Assembly: GCA_038061595.1 (NCBI GenBank)
Contig: JBBTYZ010000027.1
Span: forward strand, 1 to 17,645
DNA: 17,645 nucleotides
Direction: 5' to 3'
From: JBBTYZ01 sp038061595
Lineage (GTDB): Bacteria; Patescibacteriota; Minisyncoccia; UBA6257; GWB1-50-10
The notes below the pieces were generated by a model. The model saw only the letters and a program-made list of their open reading frames with translations. It was not told the DNA's origin and searched no databases. Of the stretch, positions 7,336-12,863 are shown piece after piece; the stretch's first letter is position 1; every line of letters begins with the position of its first letter. Position numbers and translations under genes: made by a program.

Positions 7336-8064
7336 ATGACAGAGACAGCCATAAATGATGAACAGGTCTTAGAACTCGCAAAATTGGGGGTTCTTTATGG
7401 CCACAAGAAATCCAAAACTCATCCAAGGATGAAGCCGGTTATCGTTGATAATAAAAACGAAATTGAGCTTCTGGACCCGGAGGCGGTTTTGGACAGCTTA
7501 AGGATAGCGTTGGATTTCCTTAAAGAGAAGGCTTCAAAAGGAATGCTTATGTTTATTGTGGGCACTCTTCCTTCGGCAAAAGAGGTAGTCAAAAGCGTTG
7601 CGGAAGAATTGAAATATCCGTATGTCGTAAGTCGTTGGCTTGGGGGGACCATAACCAACTTCGACGTTATAAGGAAAAGAGAATCTTACTACGAATCTTT
7701 GAAAGCGAAGAAAGCTAGCGGTGAGCTTTCAAAGTATACAAAAAAAGAACAAAGCAAATTTTCAGAAGAAATAAGCAAACTCGCTAAAAATTTTGACGGT
7801 TTGGCAAATCTTACAAAACGTCCAGATGTTCTTTTTGTAGTAGATATAAAAACGCACGACACAGCCGTGAAAGAAGCAAAAACCGCTGGTATACCAATAG
7901 TTGCTATTTTGGATACTGATGATGATCCGAAGTTGGTTAACTATCCAATATTCGCCAATGACCATGGCAAGGGGAGTGTTGAATGGGTTATGGAGCAGGT
8001 TAGAACCGCTGTAAAAGAAGCAACGCAAGCTGTAAAAGAAGTAACGCAAGTTGTAAAATTATAA
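7336..8064 (+). CDS. rpsB: 30S ribosomal protein S2
   Basis: A 242-residue S2 protein. Visible landmarks are LAKLGVLYGHKKSKTHPRMKP, the FIVGT strand, VSRWLGGTITNFDVIRKR, the coiled-coil helices around residues 115-155, RPDVLFVVDI and GIPIVAILDTDDDPKLVNYPIFAND. The C terminus carries a short repeat (AVKEATQAVKEVTQVVKL) encoded by a 21-nt tandem duplication. S2 is assembled late into the small subunit. The gene is transcribed from a promoter overlapping trmD and is followed by tsf after 11 nt, the classic bacterial rpsB-tsf operon. There is no Shine-Dalgarno sequence. Confidence 0.97.
   Translation: MTETAINDEQVLELAKLGVLYGHKKSKTHPRMKPVIVDNKNEIELLDPEAVLDSLRIALDFLKEKASKGMLMFIVGTLPSAKEVVKSVAEELKYPYVVSRWLGGTITNFDVIRKRESYYESLKAKKASGELSKYTKKEQSKFSEEISKLAKNFDGLANLTKRPDVLFVVDIKTHDTAVKEAKTAGIPIVAILDTDDDPKLVNYPIFANDHGKGSVEWVMEQVRTAVKEATQAVKEVTQVVKL
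8009..8058 (+). repeat. 21-nt tandem repeat at the rpsB 3' end
   Basis: Just over two copies of a 21-nt unit beginning CTGTAAAAGAAG, with a C/T difference. It encodes a heptad-like A-V-K-E-x-T-Q repeat at the end of S2, and looks like a recent slippage expansion that kept the frame. Confidence 0.7.
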
Positions 8065-8075
8065 AATAAATAGAG

Positions 8076-8525
8076 ATGGCAAAAATTGCAGAAGACATTA
8101 AAAAGTTAAGAGAAATAACCGGGGCCGGAGTAATGGAATGCAAAAAGGCTTATGCCGATGCGAAAGGTGACTTAGATAGAGCGATAGAAATAATAAAAGA
8201 GCGGGGGATAATTAAGGCAGAAACCAAAAAGGATAGGAAAACCGGAGCCGGTCTTTTAGAATCCTACGTGCACAACGGCAGGGTTGGGGTTCTTTTAGAG
8301 ATACGAGCAGAAACAGATTTTGTTGTTAGGTCCGCTCCTTTCAAGGAGCTTTCGCATGAACTTGTGATGCAAATTGCCGCAATGGCTCCGCAAAACGTTG
8401 ATGGGCTCCTGGCTCAGCCGTATATCAAAGACGAATCGGTTAAAGTGAAAGATTTGATAAAACAACTTATCTCAAAAGTTGGAGAGAACATACAAGTGGA
8501 GAGATTCATCCGCTATGAACTTTAA
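8076..8525 (+). CDS. tsf: Elongation factor Ts, short form
   Basis: EF-Ts is the guanine-nucleotide exchange factor for EF-Tu. The N-terminal UBA-like domain IKKLREITGAGVMECKKAYADAKGDLDRAIEIIKERG and the core GRVGVLLEIRAETDFVVRSAPFKELSHELVMQIAAMAP are typical. At 149 residues it is much shorter than E. coli EF-Ts (283) and lacks most of the second core subdomain, a common CPR condition. It follows rpsB by 11 nt and is probably cotranscribed. Its TAA stop abuts the left arm of the second palindromic-ended element (8526-8630). Without the element the stop and the next ATG would overlap as TAATG. Confidence 0.96.
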   Translation: MAKIAEDIKKLREITGAGVMECKKAYADAKGDLDRAIEIIKERGIIKAETKKDRKTGAGLLESYVHNGRVGVLLEIRAETDFVVRSAPFKELSHELVMQIAAMAPQNVDGLLAQPYIKDESVKVKDLIKQLISKVGENIQVERFIRYEL

Positions 8526-8630
8526 CCCCGTTAGAAGATTAAAAATAGCATCAGTAATAAAAAATACATCAATGAATATAATCAAATGTCTTTTTGTCGG
8601 AAGTACATCGAGTTTAATTTTCTAACGGGG
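8526..8630. repeat. 105-bp element with perfect 11-bp inverted termini, copy 2
   Basis: The left arm CCCCGTTAGAA (8526-8536) and right arm TTCTAACGGGG (8620-8630) match copy 1 (2714-2820) exactly. The interior is AT-rich with weak resemblance to copy 1, including ATAGCATCAG near the left, AATATAAT (8575-8582) and GTCGG. The last G forms the GTG start of the next gene. Joining the flanks gives TTTAATGAAG, a TAATG stop/start overlap. Outside the arms, TGAACTT (8516-8522) can also pair with AAGTTCA (8633-8639), which lengthens the possible stem in this copy. No coding capacity is seen. Confidence 0.85.
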
Positions 8631-8932
8631 TGAAGTTCATCCTGAACATATTAATAATGGTTAGTTTGGGGACCATACTCTATATAATGGCGCGTCTTTT
8701 GCCTAGAATAGACGACACAGAAACCTCCGTTCCAACTATGAAAACTCATTGGACTATGGAGTACATAGAGAAGTTTGATAAATGGGTTAAGTCCTGGTGG
8801 GAAAAAACATTAAGAAGGGTGGAAATAATGATTCTGAAGTTAGATAATATAATCAGGAACAAATTAACAAATCTTAAGAAGAACGATTCGCAGAAGACTG
8901 TGTTCCCTAAAGAGGAAGAGAAGAGCGAGTAG
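8630..8932 (+). CDS. Small hypothetical membrane protein, 100 aa
   Basis: I do not recognise this protein. Residues 3-24 (FILNILIMVSLGTILYIMARLL) form one membrane segment. Then come a short linker, a probable amphipathic helix with FDKWVKSWWEKTLRRVEIMILKLDNIIRNKL, and a charged Lys/Glu tail. A single-anchored cytoplasmic helix is the simplest picture. The GTG start is provided by the last base of the palindromic-ended insert; before insertion the start would have been ATG overlapping the tsf stop, so it was probably coupled to tsf. The tRNA-Tyr gene follows 10 nt after the stop. Confidence 0.75.
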   Translation: MKFILNILIMVSLGTILYIMARLLPRIDDTETSVPTMKTHWTMEYIEKFDKWVKSWWEKTLRRVEIMILKLDNIIRNKLTNLKKNDSQKTVFPKEEEKSE

Positions 8933-8942
8933 GTGAACGAAT

Positions 8943-9025
8943 GCGCAGGTGGCAGAGCGGTCAATTGCACTAGACTGTAAATCTAGCGCCTTCGGGCTAC
9001 GGAGGTTCGAATCCTCCCCTGCGCA
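8943..9025 (+). tRNA. tRNA-Tyr (GTA)
   Basis: A class II tRNA of 83 nt. Acceptor stem GCGCAGG pairs with CCTGCGC (9018-9024) with discriminator A. The anticodon stem is CTAGA/TCTAG around a loop with GTA. There is a long variable arm and the T arm is GGAGG-TTCGAAT-CCTCC. CCA is not encoded. No promoter is evident, so it is probably cotranscribed with the upstream gene. Confidence 0.95.
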
Positions 9026-9031
9026 CAAAAT

Positions 9032-9062
9032 AAAAACGGGCAAACATATTTTGCTCGTTTTT
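9032..9062 (+). terminator. Terminator after tRNA-Tyr
   Basis: AAAAACGGGCAAA and TTTGCTCGTTTTT form a hairpin (one mismatch) with a CATAT loop, followed by a T-rich tract. It lies 7 nt after the tRNA. Confidence 0.75.
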
Positions 9063-9073
9063 ATTTTTATGTT

Positions 9074-9206
9074 GAGGATTCGAACCGAAGGAGGGGTCGG
9101 GAGGAAAGTATAAGGTTCCTCCCGTGTAGGAGATTATTCAGAACCGTGGGTTCTGAAGGAGCGAGTGGACATGAGCGACGTTCGACTACCTCTCCTGCGC
9201 ACAAAT
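9074..9206 (+). other. tRNA-derived structured segment (candidate ncRNA or integration scar)
   Basis: There is no gene between 9063 and 9291. The segment holds an inverted copy of the tRNA-Tyr T arm (GAGGATTCGAACC, 9074-9086, reverse complement of 9004-9016). A 9-bp hairpin (9098-9106 / 9116-9124) follows, then a second 9-bp hairpin (9137-9145 / 9149-9157). A 10-bp stem with two G-U pairs (9124-9133 / 9191-9200) encloses the second hairpin. Its 3' end (9178-9204) is a diverged direct copy of the tRNA-Tyr T arm and acceptor end, sharing CCTGCGCACAAA. A terminator follows directly. A structured RNA, a tRNA-duplication remnant or an attachment-site scar all fit. Confidence 0.5.
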
Positions 9207-9207
9207 C

Positions 9208-9236
9208 AAAAGACAGGACACTTAGTCCTGTCTTTT
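9208..9236 (+). terminator. Terminator after the tRNA-derived segment
   Basis: AAAAGACAGGAC and GTCCTGTCTTTT form a perfect 12-bp hairpin with a 5-nt loop, then a T run. Since a terminator already follows tRNA-Tyr, this one suggests a separate transcript between 9063 and 9236 or read-through. Confidence 0.8.
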
Positions 9237-9250
9237 TGTTTTTCTTGATA

Positions 9251-9256
9251 TATAAT
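9251..9256 (+). promoter_or_regulatory. -10 box of the first CPBP-like gene
   Basis: TATAAT about 36 nt before the ATG at 9292. There is no convincing -35. It predicts a leader of about 30 nt carrying AGGAGG (9283-9288). Confidence 0.35.
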
Positions 9257-9291
9257 TTATTCAGATATTTTAAAATTGGAGCAGGAGGAAA

Positions 9292-9915
9292 ATGATTTCT
9301 AGAGTGTTCAATCCGCGCTTTGAAGCGTTCTCGGTCTTCTTCTTGATAATGACCGTGCTCTGGTTTGTACCGAAACAATATCAATTCGTATGCTTTACAT
9401 TGCTTTTCATCGCGATAATTTGGAGTTTTGTCGGAAGAAAGGATTCAATGCGAGATCTGGGTTTTGAAGCGGTGAATTTTAAACACACATTATTGTTGTT
9501 TTTGTGTGTCGCTGCAATTGTGTGTATTTTCGCTGTTTTGGGATGGTATATGACGGGTTCTTTGAAACTTACTTTCGCTAAGTTCCAACAAAGAACCGTA
9601 GCTTACTACTTTTGGGCTTTGTTCCAGCAATTCATTTTGAACAGTTATTTTGTGAATAGGTTCATGAAGGCGACGCATAATAAGAATGCCGCGAGTTTGT
9701 ACGCGGGCATATTATTCGGCATCATCCATTTACCGAACCCATTCCTTCTTGTTATCACTCTCATTCTTGGGCCCCTTTCTGCTCGTTTGTTCTTGGAGAA
9801 TCGCAATTTGTATATTCTCGCTCTTGCTCATGCAATCGTCGGAACAAGTCTTGGATTTCTGGGTGGCGCTCCTGGATTCAACATGCGCGTCGGTCCCGGA
9901 TATTTCGCCAAATAA
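9292..9915 (+). CDS. CPBP-like integral membrane protein lacking the catalytic Glu pair
   Basis: A 207-residue polytopic membrane protein with about six hydrophobic segments. It resembles the CPBP (CAAX protease and bacteriocin-processing) intramembrane endopeptidase family. FGIIH (142-146) matches the second motif (FxxxH) and H180 in LALAHAIVG the third. The first motif, normally EExxxR, reads QQFILNSYFVNR here, with Q112 and Q113 in place of the catalytic glutamates. It may therefore be a non-proteolytic homolog or use different chemistry. The start is fixed by a strong AGGAGG 4 nt upstream. It is convergent with an intact CPBP gene at 9943-10863 and shares its terminator. The fold is inferred from motif order; activity is doubtful. 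Confidence 0.7.
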   Translation: MISRVFNPRFEAFSVFFLIMTVLWFVPKQYQFVCFTLLFIAIIWSFVGRKDSMRDLGFEAVNFKHTLLLFLCVAAIVCIFAVLGWYMTGSLKLTFAKFQQRTVAYYFWALFQQFILNSYFVNRFMKATHNKNAASLYAGILFGIIHLPNPFLLVITLILGPLSARLFLENRNLYILALAHAIVGTSLGFLGGAPGFNMRVGPGYFAK

Positions 9916-9917
9916 AA

Positions 9918-9938
9918 AACCCGTTTTAATGACGGGTT
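9918..9938. terminator. Bidirectional terminator between convergent genes
   Basis: AACCCGT (9918-9924) and ACGGGTT (9932-9938) form a hairpin with a 7-nt loop, flanked by A-rich sequence on the left and T-rich on the right, so it can serve both the plus-strand gene ending at 9915 and the minus-strand gene ending at 9943. Confidence 0.75.
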
Positions 9939-9942
9939 ATTT

Positions 9943-10863
9943 TTATCCTCGGAGAAACATGACCCAGGTAAAATCTACTAATGTGTGCAAGAGCATTGCC
10001 GAGAGAAGCGACCTTTGTTTATGAAAGATGCCGCCGTAGAATAAGCCGGCGATAGTGGCCATCAAAACATATGTCCAGTTTGGGGGTTGGAACAGGTGTT
10101 CTCCTAAGCGCACGCCGTTATTTATATGAGCAAGTCCGAAAATAACGGAGGTGGTAATAAGAGCAGGCGCAAAAGACATTCTTTTTGTGAGAACATTTTG
10201 TATTACTCCCCGAAAAAGAAGTTCTTCAGGAAGTGCCGCGCCGATAAATATTGTCACAAAATATAACGGAACCATCCATGCCGCTTTTTGGAATAGGTCG
10301 CTAAGTCCAATTTCTAAGAAATGGAAACTGTATCCCAAAGGTACCAAGATTGCGCTAACTCCAACAAAGAACAGGAGCACATTAAAAGCATCGTTCCTGC
10401 TTAGTTTCCAACTTGCGTTGATATCTATCCTTCTGAATCCGCAAAAAGTTATGAATGTATAAATAACTGCGATGGTTGCTGAGGTATGATATTTGAATTC
10501 TCCCAAGACTGGCCAAGAATCGTTCATTAGTCTGAAGTCAAAGGGCAACCACAGAGAGAGTATTGCGAGAATGTCTGGAACGCCAAGGAGTCTTTTTGTC
10601 CGTTCGGCATATTGCAAGATTAGTGTCGGAATTGAGAAGTAGAAGACAAGTTTAATAAAAATTCTTGGGTCCCAGTTCCAATCAACGACGGAAAGAAAAA
10701 TGTATAGAAGCCAGATTGCGGCTGGTGTTATCCATATTCCATTCTTGTAACCCGAGAGTCTCTTCGTTATGCGGGTTCGCAACTTCCCGCTCATAAGAAT
10801 GAACATTGTGGATAAGAGCTTCAAAGCCGAAAAAATCAGCATCAGAAGATGCAGAAACTTCAT
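9943..10863 (-). CDS. CPBP family intramembrane glutamic endopeptidase
   Basis: A 306-residue polytopic membrane protein (about eight hydrophobic segments) with the full CPBP/ABI motif set: EELLFRG (E213, E214, R218), FGLAH (F242 to H246) and H293 in LLHTLVDF. These residues form the active site of Rce1-like intramembrane proteases. Substrates in bacteria are mostly unknown; some members process bacteriocins or give self-immunity, others release membrane-bound regulators. On the minus strand the ATG is preceded by CGGAGG about 6 nt upstream. It is the only minus-strand gene I can support here and is convergent with a related protein that lacks the Glu pair. Confidence 0.85.
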   Translation of the reverse strand: MKFLHLLMLIFSALKLLSTMFILMSGKLRTRITKRLSGYKNGIWITPAAIWLLYIFLSVVDWNWDPRIFIKLVFYFSIPTLILQYAERTKRLLGVPDILAILSLWLPFDFRLMNDSWPVLGEFKYHTSATIAVIYTFITFCGFRRIDINASWKLSRNDAFNVLLFFVGVSAILVPLGYSFHFLEIGLSDLFQKAAWMVPLYFVTIFIGAALPEELLFRGVIQNVLTKRMSFAPALITTSVIFGLAHINNGVRLGEHLFQPPNWTYVLMATIAGLFYGGIFHKQRSLLSAMLLHTLVDFTWVMFLRG

Positions 10864-10932
10864 TCAACCTCCGTTTAGTTTTAAATAAATTTACTTCCCT
10901 TAGGGTATCATCAAACTATTCTGTTTCAAATA

Positions 10933-10961
10933 TTGACCATTTCGCCCTCCAAATTTATACT
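10933..10961 (+). promoter_or_regulatory. Promoter of tRNA-Thr(TGT) and the DUF192 gene
   Basis: TTGACC (10933-10938), 17-bp spacer, TATACT (10956-10961). The predicted start is near 10968, 6 nt before the tRNA 5' end. Confidence 0.65.
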
Positions 10962-10973
10962 CATATGTGGCGC

Positions 10974-11045
10974 GCCAGAGTAGCTCAACGGTAGAGCAGC
11001 GCTTTTGTAAAGCGAAGGTTGGGGGTTCGATTCCTCTCTCTGGCT
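10974..11045 (+). tRNA. tRNA-Thr (TGT)
   Basis: A 72-nt tRNA. Acceptor GCCAGAG pairs with CTCTGGC (11038-11044); discriminator T. The D arm is GCTC-AACGGTA-GAGC. The anticodon loop TTTGTAA has anticodon TGT, with a mismatched first stem pair. The T arm is GGGGG-TTCGATT-CCTCT. CCA is not encoded. The ATG of the next CDS starts at 11047, one base after the discriminator. Confidence 0.94.
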
Positions 11046-11046
11046 C

Positions 11047-11379
11047 ATGAAGATATTGAATATTTCAAAAAACGTGGTTGTTGCCGATGAGGTCCTTGTC
11101 GCAGAAAGTTTCGAGGAGAGAACCAGGGGGCTTATGGGTTTTAACGAGCCTGTCCCATTGTTCTTGAAGACGAGGTGGGGAATACACACGTTCGGGATGA
11201 AATTTGCCATAGATTGCATTGTTTGCGGAGAAGACCTTGAGGTTAAAACGGTTCGGGAGAATTTGCTTCCTCGCAAGTTTTTCTTCTGGTCGCCGAAGTA
11301 TGAAAACGTTTTTGAACTGCCGGCTGGCGCAATCTTGAGCACGGGCACTCAGGTAGGCGACAAACTTAAACTCATATAA
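11047..11379 (+). CDS. DUF192 family protein
   Basis: A 110-residue protein matching the DUF192 (COG1430) pattern: SFEERTRGLMGF, then WGIHTFGMKFAIDCIV corresponding to the family's F-x-M-K-x-x-x-x-x-D block, and ELPAGAI...TGTQVGDKLKL at the end. The biochemical role of the family is not established. Many members carry a signal peptide; none is seen here, so it is probably cytoplasmic. The ATG is one base after the 3' end of tRNA-Thr(TGT). Trimming of the tRNA 3' end would leave a message starting C-AUG, that is, leaderless. No Shine-Dalgarno exists apart from tRNA sequence. Confidence 0.85.
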   Translation: MKILNISKNVVVADEVLVAESFEERTRGLMGFNEPVPLFLKTRWGIHTFGMKFAIDCIVCGEDLEVKTVRENLLPRKFFFWSPKYENVFELPAGAILSTGTQVGDKLKLI

Positions 11380-11381
11380 TC

Positions 11382-11409
11382 TTGAAGTAAAGGTAATTTA
11401 TGCTAAACT
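11382..11409 (+). promoter_or_regulatory. Promoter of tRNA-Thr(GGT)
   Basis: TTGAAG (11382-11387), 16-bp spacer, TAAACT (11404-11409), with predicted start near 11416, 7 nt before the tRNA. Confidence 0.45.
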
Positions 11410-11422
11410 TGGCAGTAAAATT

Positions 11423-11494
11423 GCCGATGTAGCTCAGTGGTAGAGCAACTCCATGGTAAGGAGTAGGTCGTCGGTTCAATCCCGACCATCGGCT
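11423..11494 (+). tRNA. tRNA-Thr (GGT)
   Basis: A 72-nt tRNA. Acceptor GCCGATG pairs with CATCGGC (11487-11493), discriminator T. The D arm is GCTC-AGTGGTA-GAGC. Anticodon stem ACTCC/GGAGT encloses ATGGTAA with anticodon GGT. The T arm is GTCGG-TTCAATC-CCGAC. CCA is not encoded. Its anticodon arm is repeated exactly 72 nt downstream in a degenerate copy. Confidence 0.95.
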
Positions 11495-11510
11495 CAAAAA
11501 TTTGTAATAA

Positions 11511-11593
11511 ACAGGAACAACTCCATGGTAAGGAGTAGGCCGAAGGTGCCGACTAGTGTCGGCGCACGGGTTCGATTCCCGGTCTCGGCTCCA
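11511..11593 (+). pseudogene. Degenerate tRNA-like segment, partial copy of tRNA-Thr(GGT)
   Basis: Bases 11518-11539 repeat the tRNA-Thr(GGT) anticodon arm perfectly (22 nt at 11446-11467), displaced by exactly 72 nt, the length of that tRNA. The expected acceptor and D arm (11495-11517) are unrecognisable. The 3' part has a hairpin GCCGAC-TAGT-GTCGGC (11548-11563) like a long variable arm, a T arm CGGG-TTCGATT-CCCG, and TCGGC-T-CCA. The only nearby partner for that acceptor strand is GCCGA at 11539-11543. It is best read as a decayed tandem duplicate or a chimera with another tRNA's 3' half. Unlike the intact tRNAs here, it carries an encoded CCA. Confidence 0.6.
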
Positions 11594-11631
11594 GAATTGC
11601 AAAATATCAGTAAATTTGTAATTATATTGAA

Positions 11632-11802
11632 ATGGCACAAGGTAAATTCAGTGAAAATTTAGTCCGTCTCAGATGCACCGCTTGCAAGCGTGTTAATTAT
11701 TTTAAGCGCAAAAACAAGAAGCTTGTTACGCGCAAACTCGAACTTAAAAAATTCTGCAAATGGTGCAGGGGGCAAATGCCTCACAAGGAGTCTAAGAAGT
11801 AA
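11632..11802 (+). CDS. rpmG: 50S ribosomal protein L33
   Basis: A 56-residue basic protein, MAQGKFSENLVRLRCTACKR..., with two zinc-binding CxxC pairs (C15/C18 and C42/C45). The order of the L33 core is retained: R-x-x-C-x-x-C-K...NYFKRKNKK...LELKKFCKWCR...HKESK. It belongs to the large ribosomal subunit. AT-rich sequence just upstream (TATATT, 11623-11628) gives a possible -10 within a few bases of the start, and TTGCAA at 11597 a weak -35. No Shine-Dalgarno is present. The tRNA-Trp gene follows 50 nt downstream, and tRNA plus rpmG clustering is common in bacteria. Confidence 0.93.
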   Translation: MAQGKFSENLVRLRCTACKRVNYFKRKNKKLVTRKLELKKFCKWCRGQMPHKESKK

Positions 11803-11831
11803 GGCGGGGAGGCTCCAATCTGACTTACTTT

Positions 11832-11840
11832 TGGTATAAA
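11832..11840 (+). promoter_or_regulatory. Extended -10 promoter of tRNA-Trp
   Basis: TGG followed by TATAAA (11835-11840) forms an extended -10. The -35 region is weak. The predicted start is near 11847, 6 nt before the tRNA. Confidence 0.4.
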
Positions 11841-11852
11841 CTTTAGTAAGTA

Positions 11853-11923
11853 GGGTCCATAGTTCAATGGTAGAATGTCGGTCTCCAAAACCGATGATCT
11901 GGGTTCGATTCCTAGTGGGCCCG
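11853..11923 (+). tRNA. tRNA-Trp (CCA)
   Basis: A 71-nt tRNA. Acceptor GGGTCCA pairs with TGGGCCC (11916-11922, one G-U pair), discriminator G. Anticodon stem TCGGT/ACCGA encloses CTCCAAA with anticodon CCA. The T arm is CTGGG-TTCGATT-CCTAG. The terminal CCA is not encoded. An ATG-initiated reading frame starts at 11926, two bases after the discriminator. Confidence 0.94.
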
Positions 11924-11925
11924 CA

Positions 11926-12195
11926 ATGGGAAACGATTTTGAAAAATCTAATAGATTAGAAAATCCCGAATTTGTTGGGCAAATTAGAAGTCAGTTCGCT
12001 GATGAATGGGAAGAAGTGGTAACCGGGAAAGGTTTTTTCAACGAAGAGGACTTTGCTTACGTTGATAAAATCAGGGCTGGCGAAAGAGTCCCAAAAGAAC
12101 ACAAGTGGCTACGCGACAAGCTGATTAGGATTGGTCAGGATTACCGGTTGACTCCAGAAGAAATAGATAGGCTTCAAGAAATATTTTTGATATAA
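11926..12195 (+). CDS. Hypothetical protein, 89 aa, fused to the tRNA-Trp 3' end
   Basis: I do not recognise this protein. It is 89 residues, charged, without membrane segments. A disordered N terminus (MGNDFEKSNRLENPE) is followed by probable helices (EFVGQIRSQFADEWEEVV, HKWLRDKLIRIGQDY, TPEEIDRLQEIFLI). The chosen ATG lies 2 nt after tRNA-Trp; the frame remains open through the tRNA, but an upstream start would translate tRNA sequence. With no promoter or Shine-Dalgarno of its own, it probably depends on the tRNA transcript and its 3' processing. The repeat of this layout at tRNA-Thr(TGT)/DUF192 makes it more believable as a gene. Confidence 0.6.
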   Translation: MGNDFEKSNRLENPEFVGQIRSQFADEWEEVVTGKGFFNEEDFAYVDKIRAGERVPKEHKWLRDKLIRIGQDYRLTPEEIDRLQEIFLI

Positions 12196-12260
12196 GCTTT
12201 AACTTCGGGCGCTTGTCTGATAGAGTGTTTTTAGTTCATTTGTAATTTATAAAAGGATGA

Positions 12261-12863
12261 GTGAAAGTGCGATTACCTACAGACACAAAAAGCCTTTACG
12301 ACCTGACCGATGAGGAATTAAAGAAAGCAATACTGGAGCGACGGGCAGTAATTCGCAAACATCGCGACCAGAAGGGCGATGACCGCTGTTGGTTGGATGA
12401 CCAGCTCGTTTGGTTGATGCTAAGCGATACGCCAGAATTGCCCCCGGGGCCTCCAACTTTTGAATATGCAATGGAGGTTTGTAGAAATTTCCATCGTTAC
12501 CGTAATTCTGATGCCGCTGATTCAATACCGCACGACGCTATACTAGATGAAGCTTATTGGGATTACGACATTGAAGATCCAACCATTAACTCTCATTACA
12601 CTTTGTTTATGGAGCTAAGCACTATTCAGTATGCTATAAAGTGGCATAGAGATAATTCGAGAACTCCTCGTACGGCAGATGATGACAGGGGATTATATTC
12701 TGTCTTGCCGGAAAAAATTCCTGCCGACTTTCGGCTTCCGCCCGAAGAAGAATTTTTGGGTGAAGCCAAAGCTCCAAACGCTGGCTGCCCCGCTTTCTGG
12801 CGGAGCCATGTCAGTTGTCCGAATAAATGTCATAATCTCCATAAATGGGGCCCATGTCCATGA
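12261..12863 (+). CDS. Hypothetical protein with Cys-rich C terminus, 200 aa
   Basis: I cannot assign a family. The N-terminal 55 residues include LYDLTDEELKKAILERRAVIRKHRDQ and DDRCWLDDQLVWLML, a helical segment. The middle is acidic and aromatic. The C terminus has C176, C186, C190 and C199 with H183, H191 and H194, a possible zinc site. The start is GTG 12261, with AAAGGATGAG upstream as a weak Shine-Dalgarno; GTG 12267 is an alternative. The TGA stop overlaps the ATG of the MazG-like gene (ATGA at 12860-12863), so the two are likely coupled and perhaps functionally linked. The 65 bases before it hold no clear promoter. Confidence 0.7.
   Translation: MKVRLPTDTKSLYDLTDEELKKAILERRAVIRKHRDQKGDDRCWLDDQLVWLMLSDTPELPPGPPTFEYAMEVCRNFHRYRNSDAADSIPHDAILDEAYWDYDIEDPTINSHYTLFMELSTIQYAIKWHRDNSRTPRTADDDRGLYSVLPEKIPADFRLPPEEEFLGEAKAPNAGCPAFWRSHVSCPNKCHNLHKWGPCP

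Noticed and set aside
9067..9384. Minus-strand open frame of 105 codons across the tRNA-derived segment
   Set aside because: It runs antisense to terminators, hairpins and the 5' end of a well-supported CDS, and the protein looks random.
11423..11593. CRISPR-like repeat array around the two Thr anticodon-arm copies
   Set aside because: There are only two copies, explained by tRNA duplication, with no regular spacers or cas genes.
11372..11638. Minus-strand open frame of 88 codons over tRNA-Thr(GGT) and its degenerate copy
   Set aside because: It is antisense to tRNA sequence; its internal repeat just reflects the duplicated anticodon arm.
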